Positions 24,654-32,240 of a DNA stretch of 37,968 bases are shown piece after piece. A program made the position numbers and the translations under genes. The DNA is taken from assembly GCA_009773495.1 (NCBI GenBank), contig WSXW01000017.1, forward strand, positions 1 to 37,968, written 5' to 3'. Numbering within the stretch: the first letter of the stretch is position 1; every line of letters begins with the position of its first letter. This DNA is from Bacillota bacterium. Its GTDB lineage: Bacteria > Bacillota > UBA994. Under the pieces are notes generated by a model, which ran no database searches, was not told the origin of the DNA, and saw nothing but the letters and a program-made list of their open reading frames with translations.

Positions 24654-25330
24654 TGTGGACACTCGAAAGCTTGCAGGGCTTGTTATCTGGTAGCGTGCCT
24701 TTGGCCTTATTGGTTGCGTTTGTGGCCGGCGTGTTCACAAGTGTATCCCCGTGCATTATGGCGATGGTCCCGATGGTACTCGGGTACGTCGGTGCTTTTG
24801 GTGAAGGAAGTACACGCCGAAATTTCCTATTGGTTTTGTCTCTGGTTTTGGGTTTAGCTACGGCCTTCGCGGCATTAGGAATTATTGCCGTCGCTATAGG
24901 AGGGATTTTTGGGAATGTAGGCCGCGCTGCTCCTCTGTTTTTAGGGATTGTGCTGGTCCTGATGGGGTTGAACCTTATGCAACTATTACACCTGCCTTTT
25001 AAAGGTCTTTCAAGACTACCAGTGCGTTTCGGAGGTATACCTGGTGCGTTTGTAGTTGGCTTGTTTTTCGGTATCGCAGCGTCTCCTTGCGCTAGCGGCG
25101 TACTGGTTATCATTCTGAGTTTAGTCGGAGTATCGCAGCGCTATGTGCTAGGTGGTGTACTGCTGTTTGCTTACGGCCTAGGTCATGGGTTGCCCTTACT
25201 TATTGTAGGTACTGCCGCCGGAGCTCTAAAGGGTTTCCGCGCGTTCAGTCGTTTTTGGGATACTTTCGCCTACATTGCTGGATTGCTATTTGTAGGAGTG
25301 GGTGTGTACCTGCTGGCTCTCAATATCTAG
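24653..25330 (+). CDS. CcdA-type thiol-disulfide membrane transporter
   Basis: CcdA/DsbD-beta proteins carry reducing equivalents from cytosolic thioredoxin across the membrane to extracytoplasmic thioredoxin-like proteins. This 225-residue protein has about six membrane helices and the two conserved redox cysteines in paired SPC motifs: TSVSPC (Cys34) and AASPC (Cys146). Its ATG shares a base with the stop of the selenoprotein gene (TAATG), so the two are produced together; the selenoprotein is the obvious acceptor. No cytochrome c maturation gene is adjacent, so the final target may be another disulfide or peroxide. A terminator follows. Confidence 0.92.
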   Translation: MWTLESLQGLLSGSVPLALLVAFVAGVFTSVSPCIMAMVPMVLGYVGAFGEGSTRRNFLLVLSLVLGLATAFAALGIIAVAIGGIFGNVGRAAPLFLGIVLVLMGLNLMQLLHLPFKGLSRLPVRFGGIPGAFVVGLFFGIAASPCASGVLVIILSLVGVSQRYVLGGVLLFAYGLGHGLPLLIVGTAAGALKGFRAFSRFWDTFAYIAGLLFVGVGVYLLALNI

Positions 25331-25342
25331 TTAAAAATCTTT

Positions 25343-25375
25343 AGCCCCGTGAGCGAAATGTTCACGGGGCTCTTT
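25343..25375 (+). terminator. Rho-independent terminator of the exonuclease-selenoprotein-CcdA operon
   Basis: AGCCCCGTGA pairs with TCACGGGGCT around a 9-nt loop, followed by CTTTGTT. Confidence 0.82.
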
Positions 25376-25418
25376 GTTCTGCATAGACTGATGTGAGAAC
25401 CTAAAGAGGGGGAGTCAC

Positions 25419-26516
25419 ATGAAAGTGCTTTATATTATGCCGCCAGCCCCCACGGTGCCCGGGTTTAACCCTGTTGAACAATATGTGCTTGAACTAGCCA
25501 CAGCAGTCACAGGGCGCGGTGTCGAGTCGTATATCATGGTTCCAGCAGAGCGAGTTGAGGCAATGTCGACTATTAGGGGGCTACGAGTCTTGACTTGGAC
25601 TGACGGTGACTTTCCCCTAGCTATTAAGAAAACACTTCGAGAAGTCAGGCCTCACGTAGTTCAAATAGAAAATGAACCCCAGCTAGTCAGGTCAGTCCGC
25701 CAATCTTATGAAGGGCAACTAATACTTAACTTGCACTCACTGCATTACCTGGCTGGAGGGACTATACCACGTAGTGAGTTGAGGGTGGCTTTATGCTTAG
25801 TCGACAAGATAGTATTGCGGAGCCACTTCTTAAAGAGTCTATTTCTAGGAAGATATTATGGGTTAAGGTTACGGGCTTCTGTCATACACCCGGGGGTGGA
25901 CCTGATCAAATTCTCTCCTTACCAAGGCAACAGAACCTTAGAGAAGGAGAGACTAATGATGAGACGGGGCTGGGGGGTGGAACGAGAATTAGTAGCTCTG
26001 TTTGCGACTCGCCCTGATCCGGAGAAAGGGCTTAATACAATTGTCAAGGCATGGCTTGACCTAGCGAAAGACATTCCAATCCGCCTAGTGGTAGCAGGCC
26101 CTGTCCCAGCAGCGCTTGTCCAGTCTCTGCAAGGGGATATGAGGCTACTTGGTAATAGGATAATACACGTTGATGCCATTGAACACGCCTCTATGCCCTC
26201 TCTGTACCGCGCTGCAGACTTGGTTGTTTGCCCGAGTCAGGGCAGAGAGGCTTTAGGAATTACTAGCATTGAAGCTCTTGCCAGTGGTATACCGGTCATT
26301 GCTAGCTATCGTGGCGCAATTACAGAGGTAGTGACCGATGAGTGCGGGTACCTTGTGCGCCAATACACTCAGCCTAGCGCCTGGGCGAAGATCATTAGGA
26401 AGGTCACTAGTGATGAAAACTCCCTGCGTTTTTTGGGAGTGAACGGGCGGAATCGGAGCTTGCAGTTTGGATGGGAAAGAGCAGTTACCCAATTTATGCA
26501 GGCATACGGTGGGTAA
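25419..26516 (+). CDS. Glycosyltransferase family 4-like (GT-B)
   Basis: A cytosolic retaining GT-B transferase of 365 residues, expected to move a sugar from a nucleotide-sugar donor. The N-terminal lobe starts MKVLYIMPPAPTVPG and includes VVQIENEP; the hinge region has VIHPGVDLIKFSP; the donor lobe has FATRPDPEKGLNTIVKAW and the Glu-x7-Glu donor motif within REALGITSIEALASGIPVIA. AGAGGGGGAG precedes the ATG. It stands alone, between a terminator and a convergent small gene, so acceptor and product are not indicated. Confidence 0.88.
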   Translation: MKVLYIMPPAPTVPGFNPVEQYVLELATAVTGRGVESYIMVPAERVEAMSTIRGLRVLTWTDGDFPLAIKKTLREVRPHVVQIENEPQLVRSVRQSYEGQLILNLHSLHYLAGGTIPRSELRVALCLVDKIVLRSHFLKSLFLGRYYGLRLRASVIHPGVDLIKFSPYQGNRTLEKERLMMRRGWGVERELVALFATRPDPEKGLNTIVKAWLDLAKDIPIRLVVAGPVPAALVQSLQGDMRLLGNRIIHVDAIEHASMPSLYRAADLVVCPSQGREALGITSIEALASGIPVIASYRGAITEVVTDECGYLVRQYTQPSAWAKIIRKVTSDENSLRFLGVNGRNRSLQFGWERAVTQFMQAYGG

Positions 26517-26522
26517 GTACGT

Positions 26523-26750
26523 TTATGGGCGATGCTTCTTGGGTGCCATTGCTAGTCGCATGAAAAGAGCGCCAACAGCTACCACCCCCAGATAAAGGGG
26601 CAGTGCGAGCCGGCTATTATCGAGAGATGATACGAAGAATCCTGCCGTAATGATCAAGCTAATGAAGAGACCCCTTAAGACCAGTTTTTGAAGCGTACCA
26701 GGCGCCAAGTCATTCACCCCTTTAGAATTGATATATGTACTTTTCTCCAT
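26523..26750 (-). CDS. Small membrane protein, 75 aa
   Basis: A minus-strand frame encoding two hydrophobic helices (LVLRGLFISLIITAGFF and LYLGVVAVGALFMRLAM) joined by a short loop, with a polar N terminus and a basic C-terminal tail. I recognise no family. The start at 26750 is a guess: GAGGA lies 13 nt upstream, which is far; a GTG at 26837 has an AGGAG too close. It converges on the glycosyltransferase with 6 nt between stops. Confidence 0.5.
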   Translation of the reverse strand: MEKSTYINSKGVNDLAPGTLQKLVLRGLFISLIITAGFFVSSLDNSRLALPLYLGVVAVGALFMRLAMAPKKHRP

Positions 26751-26974
26751 TGAATTGTCAGAATCCTCTTGCTTAAATAGATTTCGCACAAGACATAATC
26801 TACTTTTTATTTGGAGGTGGTACTTAAGATTGAGCACATCTCCTGTCGAAGCGGACTGACAAGAAAAGTTTTTATGTCGAGTTGTATGTGAGTAAGAGTA
26901 AATATATCGGTCACTAAATGTCTACAGCACCACTGATAAGTCGGATTTTGACGGTTTTTGTCGATAATAAAATC

Positions 26975-27003
26975 TTGTAATTGCGGGATAACGCAGGTAA
27001 AAT
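26975..27003 (+). promoter_or_regulatory. Possible promoter of the 79-aa gene
   Basis: TTGTAA, 17 nt, TAAAAT, ending about 30 nt before the start of the next gene. The 283-nt spacer shows nothing else firm. Confidence 0.45.
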
Positions 27004-27033
27004 ATAGCCACAATAAAAACGGGAGGCAAAGAA

Positions 27034-27273
27034 ATGTTTGTCACAGTGGTGCGTGAGAGCAACCGACTCGCCGCTTTGGTTTATTATGAAGAGTGTCGAG
27101 TAGACATTTCTATTGCCCAGAAAAGCGTAGAGGTCATGCTCAAGGAAGTCTATAGAAGCGATATGACCCCCATGGAATTTGCCAAGGCTAATTACCAATT
27201 AAATAGGTATAGACCCACTGGGATCACGTGGGAACTTATGCTCTCTAGCGAGTTTAAAGCAAGCGATAATTAA
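27034..27273 (+). CDS. Hypothetical protein, 79 aa
   Basis: A small soluble protein without a family I recognise. It has a mixed strand/helix pattern (MFVTVVRESNRLAALVYYEE, later VEVMLKEVYRSDM) and no signal or membrane helix. A clear GGGAGG lies before the ATG, a plausible promoter upstream and a terminator overlapping the stop, so it is a complete single-gene unit. Confidence 0.65.
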   Translation: MFVTVVRESNRLAALVYYEECRVDISIAQKSVEVMLKEVYRSDMTPMEFAKANYQLNRYRPTGITWELMLSSEFKASDN

Positions 27274-27298
27274 CCCCTACCACGGGGGTTGTTTTTTT
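27272..27298 (+). terminator. Rho-independent terminator
   Basis: AACCCC pairs with GGGGTT around a short loop, followed by GTTTTTTT. It begins at the stop codon of the 79-aa gene. Confidence 0.82.
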
Positions 27299-27465
27299 GG
27301 CATTGCCTCGAGCGTGCAATAGCAATAGTTTCTTACAGGGACTACTAAATAATATCTAGTATGTGGGTAGAGACTAGTCAGCTTGTGTGATAAAATCAAC
27401 GTTAGAACAGATCTCTACAATATGTTTCTAGCTTTTTGAAGAGGCTAGTACGGGAGGTAAATGAC

Positions 27466-28290
27466 ATGCGAGACATTCTAAAGCTTAGCTTGACCTTAGC
27501 CTTAATCTGCGCCGTAGCAGGGGGGGCTATAGCCGCAACAAATTCTGTTACCAGTAATATTATTCTTGAGCGCCAGCAACAAGAGTTGACACGCGCACTA
27601 GGCGAGTTGTTGCCCGATGCCGATCAGTTTGAAGAAGTGAATGAAGAAGGTGTTGCCTACTATGTTGGCACTAAGGCTGGCAAAGCAGTAGGCGCTATTA
27701 TGGTTTCGGCCGGTAATGGGTATGCTGGTCCAGTAAACGTACTCGTATCCATTACTATGAGTGGCGAAATCAGAACCGTACGTGTCAGTGGGCATCGGGA
27801 AACTGTTGGTATAGGAGACAAAGTAGAGAATACGCAGTTTCTTGGCCAATTTGTGAACAAGACCCCAGCCGATAAGGTTACAATTGGGCAAGATATTACT
27901 GCCGTGTCCGGCGCCACCATTTCGTCCCGTGCTGTAGCTGCTGGAGTTAAGTTGGCATTGGCGAACTTCCAGGTTCATCTCATGGGAGTAATCGCCCCGA
28001 CAGATGATTTTGATCCGTCGAAAATAAAAGATGGCATCTATAATGGCGAAGCGCTTGGATATAAGAGTCCTATTACGGTCGAAGTGACTATATCTGAGGG
28101 TCGTATCACCAAGATCAGTGTCACCCACAAAGACACCCCAGAGCTAGCCGACGATGCAGTGGATATCGTTGCACAGCGCATCGTTGACAAGCAACATTAT
28201 CAAGTGGATGTGGTGTCTGGGGCAACCTTTACGAGCGAAGGTTTAATCGAAGCAATAACCAACGCTCTTGCGGCAGCTCCACTAAAGTAG
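27466..28290 (+). CDS. FMN-binding protein with RnfG-like and second FMN_bind domain
   Basis: An exported or membrane-anchored flavoprotein of 274 residues. Residues about 5-25 form one N-terminal hydrophobic segment; residues 30-170 resemble RnfG, the covalent-FMN subunit of Rnf electron-transport complexes (GYAGPVNVLVSITMSGEI, SGHRETVGIGDKV). The flavin-attachment motif SGATIS carries Thr151. A second FMN_bind domain follows (DGIYNGEALGYKSPITVEV) with its own motif SGATFT, Thr254. Both threonines would be flavinylated by an ApbE-type transferase, which is not in the window. The ATG at 27466 follows GGGAGG. It lies just upstream of the antiporter cluster with a hairpin between, suggesting a redox role linked to ion transport. 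No other Rnf subunit is here. Confidence 0.88.
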   Translation: MRDILKLSLTLALICAVAGGAIAATNSVTSNIILERQQQELTRALGELLPDADQFEEVNEEGVAYYVGTKAGKAVGAIMVSAGNGYAGPVNVLVSITMSGEIRTVRVSGHRETVGIGDKVENTQFLGQFVNKTPADKVTIGQDITAVSGATISSRAVAAGVKLALANFQVHLMGVIAPTDDFDPSKIKDGIYNGEALGYKSPITVEVTISEGRITKISVTHKDTPELADDAVDIVAQRIVDKQHYQVDVVSGATFTSEGLIEAITNALAAAPLK

Positions 28291-28332
28291 GAGATGTGCT
28301 AAGGCCCTCACGATGTAAATACTAGTAAATGG

Positions 28333-28373
28333 GAAGGGCTACCGTCATTATGGTGGTAGCTTCTCTCTTTTTT
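28333..28373 (+). terminator. Attenuator/terminator-like hairpin before the antiporter operon
   Basis: GAAG-CTACC pairs with GGTAGCTTC with a 2-nt bulge, then TCTCTCTTTTTT. It separates the FMN-protein gene from mnhE and may pass or stop transcription. Confidence 0.55.
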
Positions 28374-28386
28374 GAGGAGGTAGTGG

Positions 28387-28881
28387 TTGTCTATGTGCAT
28401 GCGTCGCATCGGGTGGTCGGCGGCCTTATTTTTGTTGTGGTTATTATTCGCCCAGAGCTTCCATTGGCAAACTGTGCTCACAGGTCTAGTAGTAGCAGCG
28501 GTGGTGACCGTTTTGAATGATGATCTCCTACTCAGCCTGTCAGGGGATCTACATGTGAATGTGCGAAACCTAGGGGCGTGGGCAATTCTTTTTAGTTTGT
28601 TGATAGTAGAGATTGTTAAGTCGGGTTGGCAGGTCGCGGTACTGGCCTTATCGTTTGAATTGAAGCTGCAACCCGTCTTTATTACACACAAATCAAGCCT
28701 CGTAGAGCCGATGATGAGGGTTACTCTGGCCAATAGCATTACCTTGACGCCAGGGACAATTACCGTGGAGGCTCCTTTGACAGGTGATTTTGTGGTGCAC
28801 GCTTTGACTAGCGATGCTGGAGAAGGGCTTCGTGACTGGCATATTGAGAACCGTTTGGCGGCTATTGAAAGGGTGCGGTAA
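28387..28881 (+). CDS. mnhE: Na+/H+ antiporter MnhE/MrpE subunit
   Basis: A small membrane subunit of Mrp-type cation/proton antiporters and of Mbh-type complexes (MbhA). It has two or three N-terminal hydrophobic segments and a cytosolic ferredoxin-like tail; the family stretch SGWQVAVLALSFELKLQP then VTLANSITLTPGTITVE is clear. A GAGGAGG site favours the TTG at 28387; an ATG at 28393 is the alternative. First gene of a tightly packed ten-gene run. Confidence 0.92.
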   Translation: MSMCMRRIGWSAALFLLWLLFAQSFHWQTVLTGLVVAAVVTVLNDDLLLSLSGDLHVNVRNLGAWAILFSLLIVEIVKSGWQVAVLALSFELKLQPVFITHKSSLVEPMMRVTLANSITLTPGTITVEAPLTGDFVVHALTSDAGEGLRDWHIENRLAAIERVR

Positions 28882-28882
28882 C

Positions 28883-29152
28883 GTGGAACAGCTTCTTTTG
28901 CTTATTACCTGTCTGGGTCTGATCATACTTACTTTTGTATCACTATATCGCGCTGTAGTTGGGCCAAGTCCTGCCGATAGGGTTGTGGCTATCAACGTTA
29001 TAGGTACCAAAACCGTGATAGTACTTATCCTAATTGGGTATATCTTTCAAGAAACCCCTTTCTATGTCGATGTTGCGTTAGTTTATACATTAATTAGTTT
29101 CTTGCTTACCATCGGTGTGGCGCGTTATCTAGAGCGCGGTACTATAACTTAG
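28883..29152 (+). CDS. mnhF: Antiporter MnhF/MrpF subunit
   Basis: An 89-residue, three-helix membrane subunit. The diagnostic middle AVVGPSPADRVVAINVIGTKTV matches MrpF (MbhB). It begins with GTG 1 nt after the mnhE stop, with AAGGGTG upstream; the longer frame to 28814 overlaps mnhE and is not used. Works only as part of the complex. Confidence 0.93.
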   Translation: MEQLLLLITCLGLIILTFVSLYRAVVGPSPADRVVAINVIGTKTVIVLILIGYIFQETPFYVDVALVYTLISFLLTIGVARYLERGTIT

Positions 29153-29169
29153 GCTAGGAGGAATTCTAG

Positions 29170-29472
29170 GTGACCTATTTTCTGGCTAGTGTGTTTTTGT
29201 TGAGTGGTCTCTTTTTCTTTCTGGCCGGGACAGTCGGTCTAATTCGATTTCCCGATGTTTTGACAAGAATGCACGCTACTACTAAGTGCGATACTTTAGG
29301 CGCTGGATTGGTTCTAGTCGGGTTGCTATTCTATCCGGGTAACACATATCTCCGACTTAAGTTGGTGTTGGTGATCGCATTTCTGTGGCTGACCAACCCG
29401 ACCGCAGCCCATTATATGGCTCGCGCAGTCTATCGGACTACGGAAGGAGAACAAGATGCTAGCATTGATTAA
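29170..29472 (+). CDS. mnhG: Antiporter MnhG/MrpG subunit
   Basis: A 100-residue, three-helix subunit with the MrpG (MbhC) block GLIRFPDVLTRMHATTKCDTLG and LTNPTAAHYMARA. It starts with GTG after AGGAGG and overlaps the next gene by 17 nt. Confidence 0.93.
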   Translation: MTYFLASVFLLSGLFFFLAGTVGLIRFPDVLTRMHATTKCDTLGAGLVLVGLLFYPGNTYLRLKLVLVIAFLWLTNPTAAHYMARAVYRTTEGEQDASID

Positions 29473-29698
29473 CCTCCTACTCTTAGTCTTTTTGGTCGTG
29501 TGCGCTGTAATCGTTGCACGTACCAGAGATCTGCTCAGCGCGGTGATCATACTTGGTGCCTACAGCATGATGATGTCGATTATTTGGCAGCAGCTTCATT
29601 CTCCGGACGTGGCTATTACAGAGGCAGCCATCGGAGCGGGAGCTACCTCATTGTTGTTCCTAGCAGCAATTAGCAGAACAAGGAGGCACGAAGAATGA
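29456..29698 (+). CDS. DUF4040 subunit, MbhD-like (split MrpA C-terminal part)
   Basis: An 80-residue membrane protein corresponding to part of the MrpA C-terminal region that is a separate gene (MbhD) in Mbh-type operons. Three hydrophobic helices; the last contains SPDVAITEAAIGAGATSLLF, the best marker of the family. GGAAGGAG precedes its ATG; its stop overlaps the next start. Confidence 0.88.
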   Translation: MLALINLLLLVFLVVCAVIVARTRDLLSAVIILGAYSMMMSIIWQQLHSPDVAITEAAIGAGATSLLFLAAISRTRRHEE

Positions 29699-29964
29699 GG
29701 AGGATAATCTCCCTTATAATCCTTGGTGGAATTCTCGTGCTCTTGGTTCTAGCTGTAGCAGAAATGCCTGCCTTTGGTGACGAAACGGCCCCTGCTCATC
29801 AGGGTATTATGCAGAAATACTTAGCTGACAGCACAGTGGACACGGGTGCTATAAATACCATCGCAGCTATTATTCTTGACTATAGGGCCTACGATACTTT
29901 AGGCGAAGCTACAGTCTTATTTGTAGCTGTGGTGGCGGTATCAGCAGTCTTTTATAAGAGGTGA
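29695..29964 (+). CDS. MbhE-like subunit (split MrpA C-terminal part)
   Basis: An 89-residue membrane protein with an N-terminal helix, an exposed loop, then TGAINTIAAIILDYRAYDTLGEATVLFVAV, a stretch that marks the MbhE/MrpA-C family. It overlaps the DUF4040 gene by 4 nt and the following frame by a few bases, confirming one operon. Confidence 0.88.
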   Translation: MRRIISLIILGGILVLLVLAVAEMPAFGDETAPAHQGIMQKYLADSTVDTGAINTIAAIILDYRAYDTLGEATVLFVAVVAVSAVFYKR

Positions 29965-29969
29965 ACCGT

Positions 29970-30410
29970 ATGCATGATATGATCCTGGAAATGATAGCAC
30001 GACTGCTCATCCCTATGATCCAATTATTTGGTATGTACGTCTTGTTTCATGGGCACCTCTCCCCTGGGGGTAGCTTTTCTGGAGGAACAATTATAGCAGC
30101 GAGCCTGATATTTTATAGTCTAGTCTTTCGTTTTAGTGAGCGAAAGCACCGCCTCCAGCATGACACCTCACTGCTTTTTGAGGGAGGAGGCGCTCTTCTA
30201 TATATTGTAGTAGGATTAGTTGGGATATTTTTTGGCTATAGCTTCCTCACTAACCGGGGAGTCTTCCCACTGGGGCAGGCGGGTAGACTGTGGAGCAGCG
30301 GCATGATCGCCATCATCACGGTAGGGTTAGGCGGGAAAGTGGCTGGAACTATCTTTACCCTATTTCAGGAGCTACTAGAAGGAGGGACGGATACAGATGG
30401 CAATCATTGA
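29970..30410 (+). CDS. mnhB: Antiporter MnhB/MrpB subunit
   Basis: A 146-residue, four-helix subunit with the MrpB marks FGMYVLFHGHLSPGGSFSGG and FLTNRGVFPLGQ. I use the ATG at 29970 (AAGAGGTG 6 nt upstream) rather than the GTG at 29961 within the previous stop region. It overlaps mnhC by 14 nt. Confidence 0.92.
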   Translation: MHDMILEMIARLLIPMIQLFGMYVLFHGHLSPGGSFSGGTIIAASLIFYSLVFRFSERKHRLQHDTSLLFEGGGALLYIVVGLVGIFFGYSFLTNRGVFPLGQAGRLWSSGMIAIITVGLGGKVAGTIFTLFQELLEGGTDTDGNH

Positions 30411-30768
30411 ACGCCTTTCAGTAAACGTGTATTATCTAGTGTCCGTAATCCTGTTCGTGATTGGCTTTCATACTATGCTTACGCATAATAATCTCATCAA
30501 AAAAATCATGGGTATGAATATAATGGATACGGCCCTATTTCTTTTTTTTGTTTCAATAGGATATATTAGGGGCGGTCAAGCTCCCATTTTAATTAATGGT
30601 GTGGAGAAGTACGTGAATCCAGTCCCTTCAGCACTAATTCTTACGGGTATTGTTATATCTGTTAGTTTTACTGCCTTTGCTCTGGCGCTTGTTATCATGT
30701 TATATCGTTACTACGGCACACTTGACGCTGACAAGATAATCGCCTTAAGAGGTAGACGTCATGGTTAA
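30397..30768 (+). CDS. mnhC: Antiporter MnhC/MrpC (NuoK-like) subunit
   Basis: A 123-residue, three-helix NuoK-type subunit. GFHTMLTHNNLIKKIMGMNIMD and VNPVPSALILTGIVISVS are characteristic; the membrane Glu of NuoK is not obvious, as is common in MrpC. AAGGAGG precedes the ATG. It overlaps the first large antiporter subunit by 8 nt. Confidence 0.92.
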   Translation: MAIIERLSVNVYYLVSVILFVIGFHTMLTHNNLIKKIMGMNIMDTALFLFFVSIGYIRGGQAPILINGVEKYVNPVPSALILTGIVISVSFTAFALALVIMLYRYYGTLDADKIIALRGRRHG

Positions 30769-32227
30769 TATCACACATACCCCTGTCCTGATAGTTGTTC
30801 TGCTCTTGTCGGGCGCATTTGTCGTTGCACTTCTTTCCAAGTACTTGCAGGTAGGGCGTTTTATCTTCTTGCTAACAGCGGCTATGGTCCTGCTTTTATC
30901 TACGAGGCTGACATTCATGGTTCTTGAATATGGAACAATACACTATACCCTAGGTGGGTGGGCGCCTCCCTTCGGAATAGAGATTGTGGTGGATGCCTTT
31001 GCGGCCTTCAGTTCCCTAGTCATCGCAGGGGTCAGCGCTGTTATTTTTTGGTTTGCTGTGTTCGGGCCTCGCGAGGTTAACAATGAAACAGGATATTATT
31101 CCTTACTGCTTCTTCTTACAGCTGCGATGCATGGTATGGTATTGACGGGAGATCTGTTTAACCTATTTGTTTTTGTTGAGATCAGCTCCCTTGCTGCCAT
31201 TGCTATCATCGCGGTAAAAGGCACGGGGGAGAGCATCGAGGCGAGTTTCCGCTACTTAGTCCTTAGTGCATTAGGATCTGGTGTGGTGTTGTTTAGCATT
31301 GCACTGATATTTATGATTAGTGGACATCTCAACATGTCTTATATTCACGATGCGCTAGTGATTACGGCGGGTCAATATCCGCTCAATATTGTTTTAGCCG
31401 TAGGGTTTATGCTCGTGGGGTTTGCTGTTAAGGCTGCACTCTTCCCCCTGCACGTGTGGTTGCCAGATGCTCACTCCAATGCGCCCACGGCGTCGAGTGC
31501 TCTGCTTAGCGGACTGGTGGTAAAGGTATATATTATCGCTTTCATGCGTATTGTCTATCTTGCGCTCGGTATCCCCATTTTTGAGATTTTACCAATTAGG
31601 CAAATCTTTTTAGTTCTAGCCTCGATTGCTATCATTATGGGGTCTGTTTTCGCTATGGTGCAGGACAATATTAAGCGCATGCTAGCTTATTCTACCATTG
31701 CGCAGGTGGGATACATTTTTTTGGGTGTAGGGTTGTTTAATCAGCGTGCTGTGGAAGGCGCAGTTTTCCATATCCTCAACCATGCCATTATGAAGTCATT
31801 GTTGTTCTTGTCGGCTGGTGTTATCATTCATCAGAGCGGGCATAAGAAAATATCCGAGCTGAGTGGTTTAGGGCGCCGCATACCTTTTACCTTTGCAGCC
31901 TTTAGTATAGGTGCACTATCGATGGTAGGCATTCCTGGGACTGCGGGCTTCATTTCGAAGCTCTATCTCGCGTTAGGAGCACTGGACGCTGGTCAAACAC
32001 TCTTTGCCATCTTAATTTTGATCAGCAGTTTGCTAAACGCCATCTACTACTTCCCTATCATTATTGCGGCGTATTTTGGTAAAGATTCACCTTTAGATGC
32101 GAGGGACCCGGCTTGGGCTACGCAGCTCCCTCTGGTTGTGTTATCGCTTGGCGTCCTTTTCTTCGGTTTATTCCCCTCTATAGCCATTCCCCTAGTGAGA
32201 CAAACGGCACAGTTATTTATAAAATAG
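30761..32227 (+). CDS. mnhD: Antiporter MnhD/MrpD-type subunit, first copy
   Basis: A proton/cation-translocating subunit of 488 residues with about 14 membrane helices, homologous to NuoL/M/N. Conserved charged residues in the membrane are visible: Glu in FVFVEISSL (helix 5), Lys in FAVKAALFPLHVWLPDAH (helix 7), Lys in LSGLVVKVY (helix 8), His in HILNHAIMKS and Lys in GFISKLYLA (helix 12). Closest in pattern to MrpD/MbhH. Its ATG overlaps mnhC. Confidence 0.93.
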   Translation: MVNITHTPVLIVVLLLSGAFVVALLSKYLQVGRFIFLLTAAMVLLLSTRLTFMVLEYGTIHYTLGGWAPPFGIEIVVDAFAAFSSLVIAGVSAVIFWFAVFGPREVNNETGYYSLLLLLTAAMHGMVLTGDLFNLFVFVEISSLAAIAIIAVKGTGESIEASFRYLVLSALGSGVVLFSIALIFMISGHLNMSYIHDALVITAGQYPLNIVLAVGFMLVGFAVKAALFPLHVWLPDAHSNAPTASSALLSGLVVKVYIIAFMRIVYLALGIPIFEILPIRQIFLVLASIAIIMGSVFAMVQDNIKRMLAYSTIAQVGYIFLGVGLFNQRAVEGAVFHILNHAIMKSLLFLSAGVIIHQSGHKKISELSGLGRRIPFTFAAFSIGALSMVGIPGTAGFISKLYLALGALDAGQTLFAILILISSLLNAIYYFPIIIAAYFGKDSPLDARDPAWATQLPLVVLSLGVLFFGLFPSIAIPLVRQTAQLFIK

Positions 32228-32240
32228 TGGAGGCTTCGTT

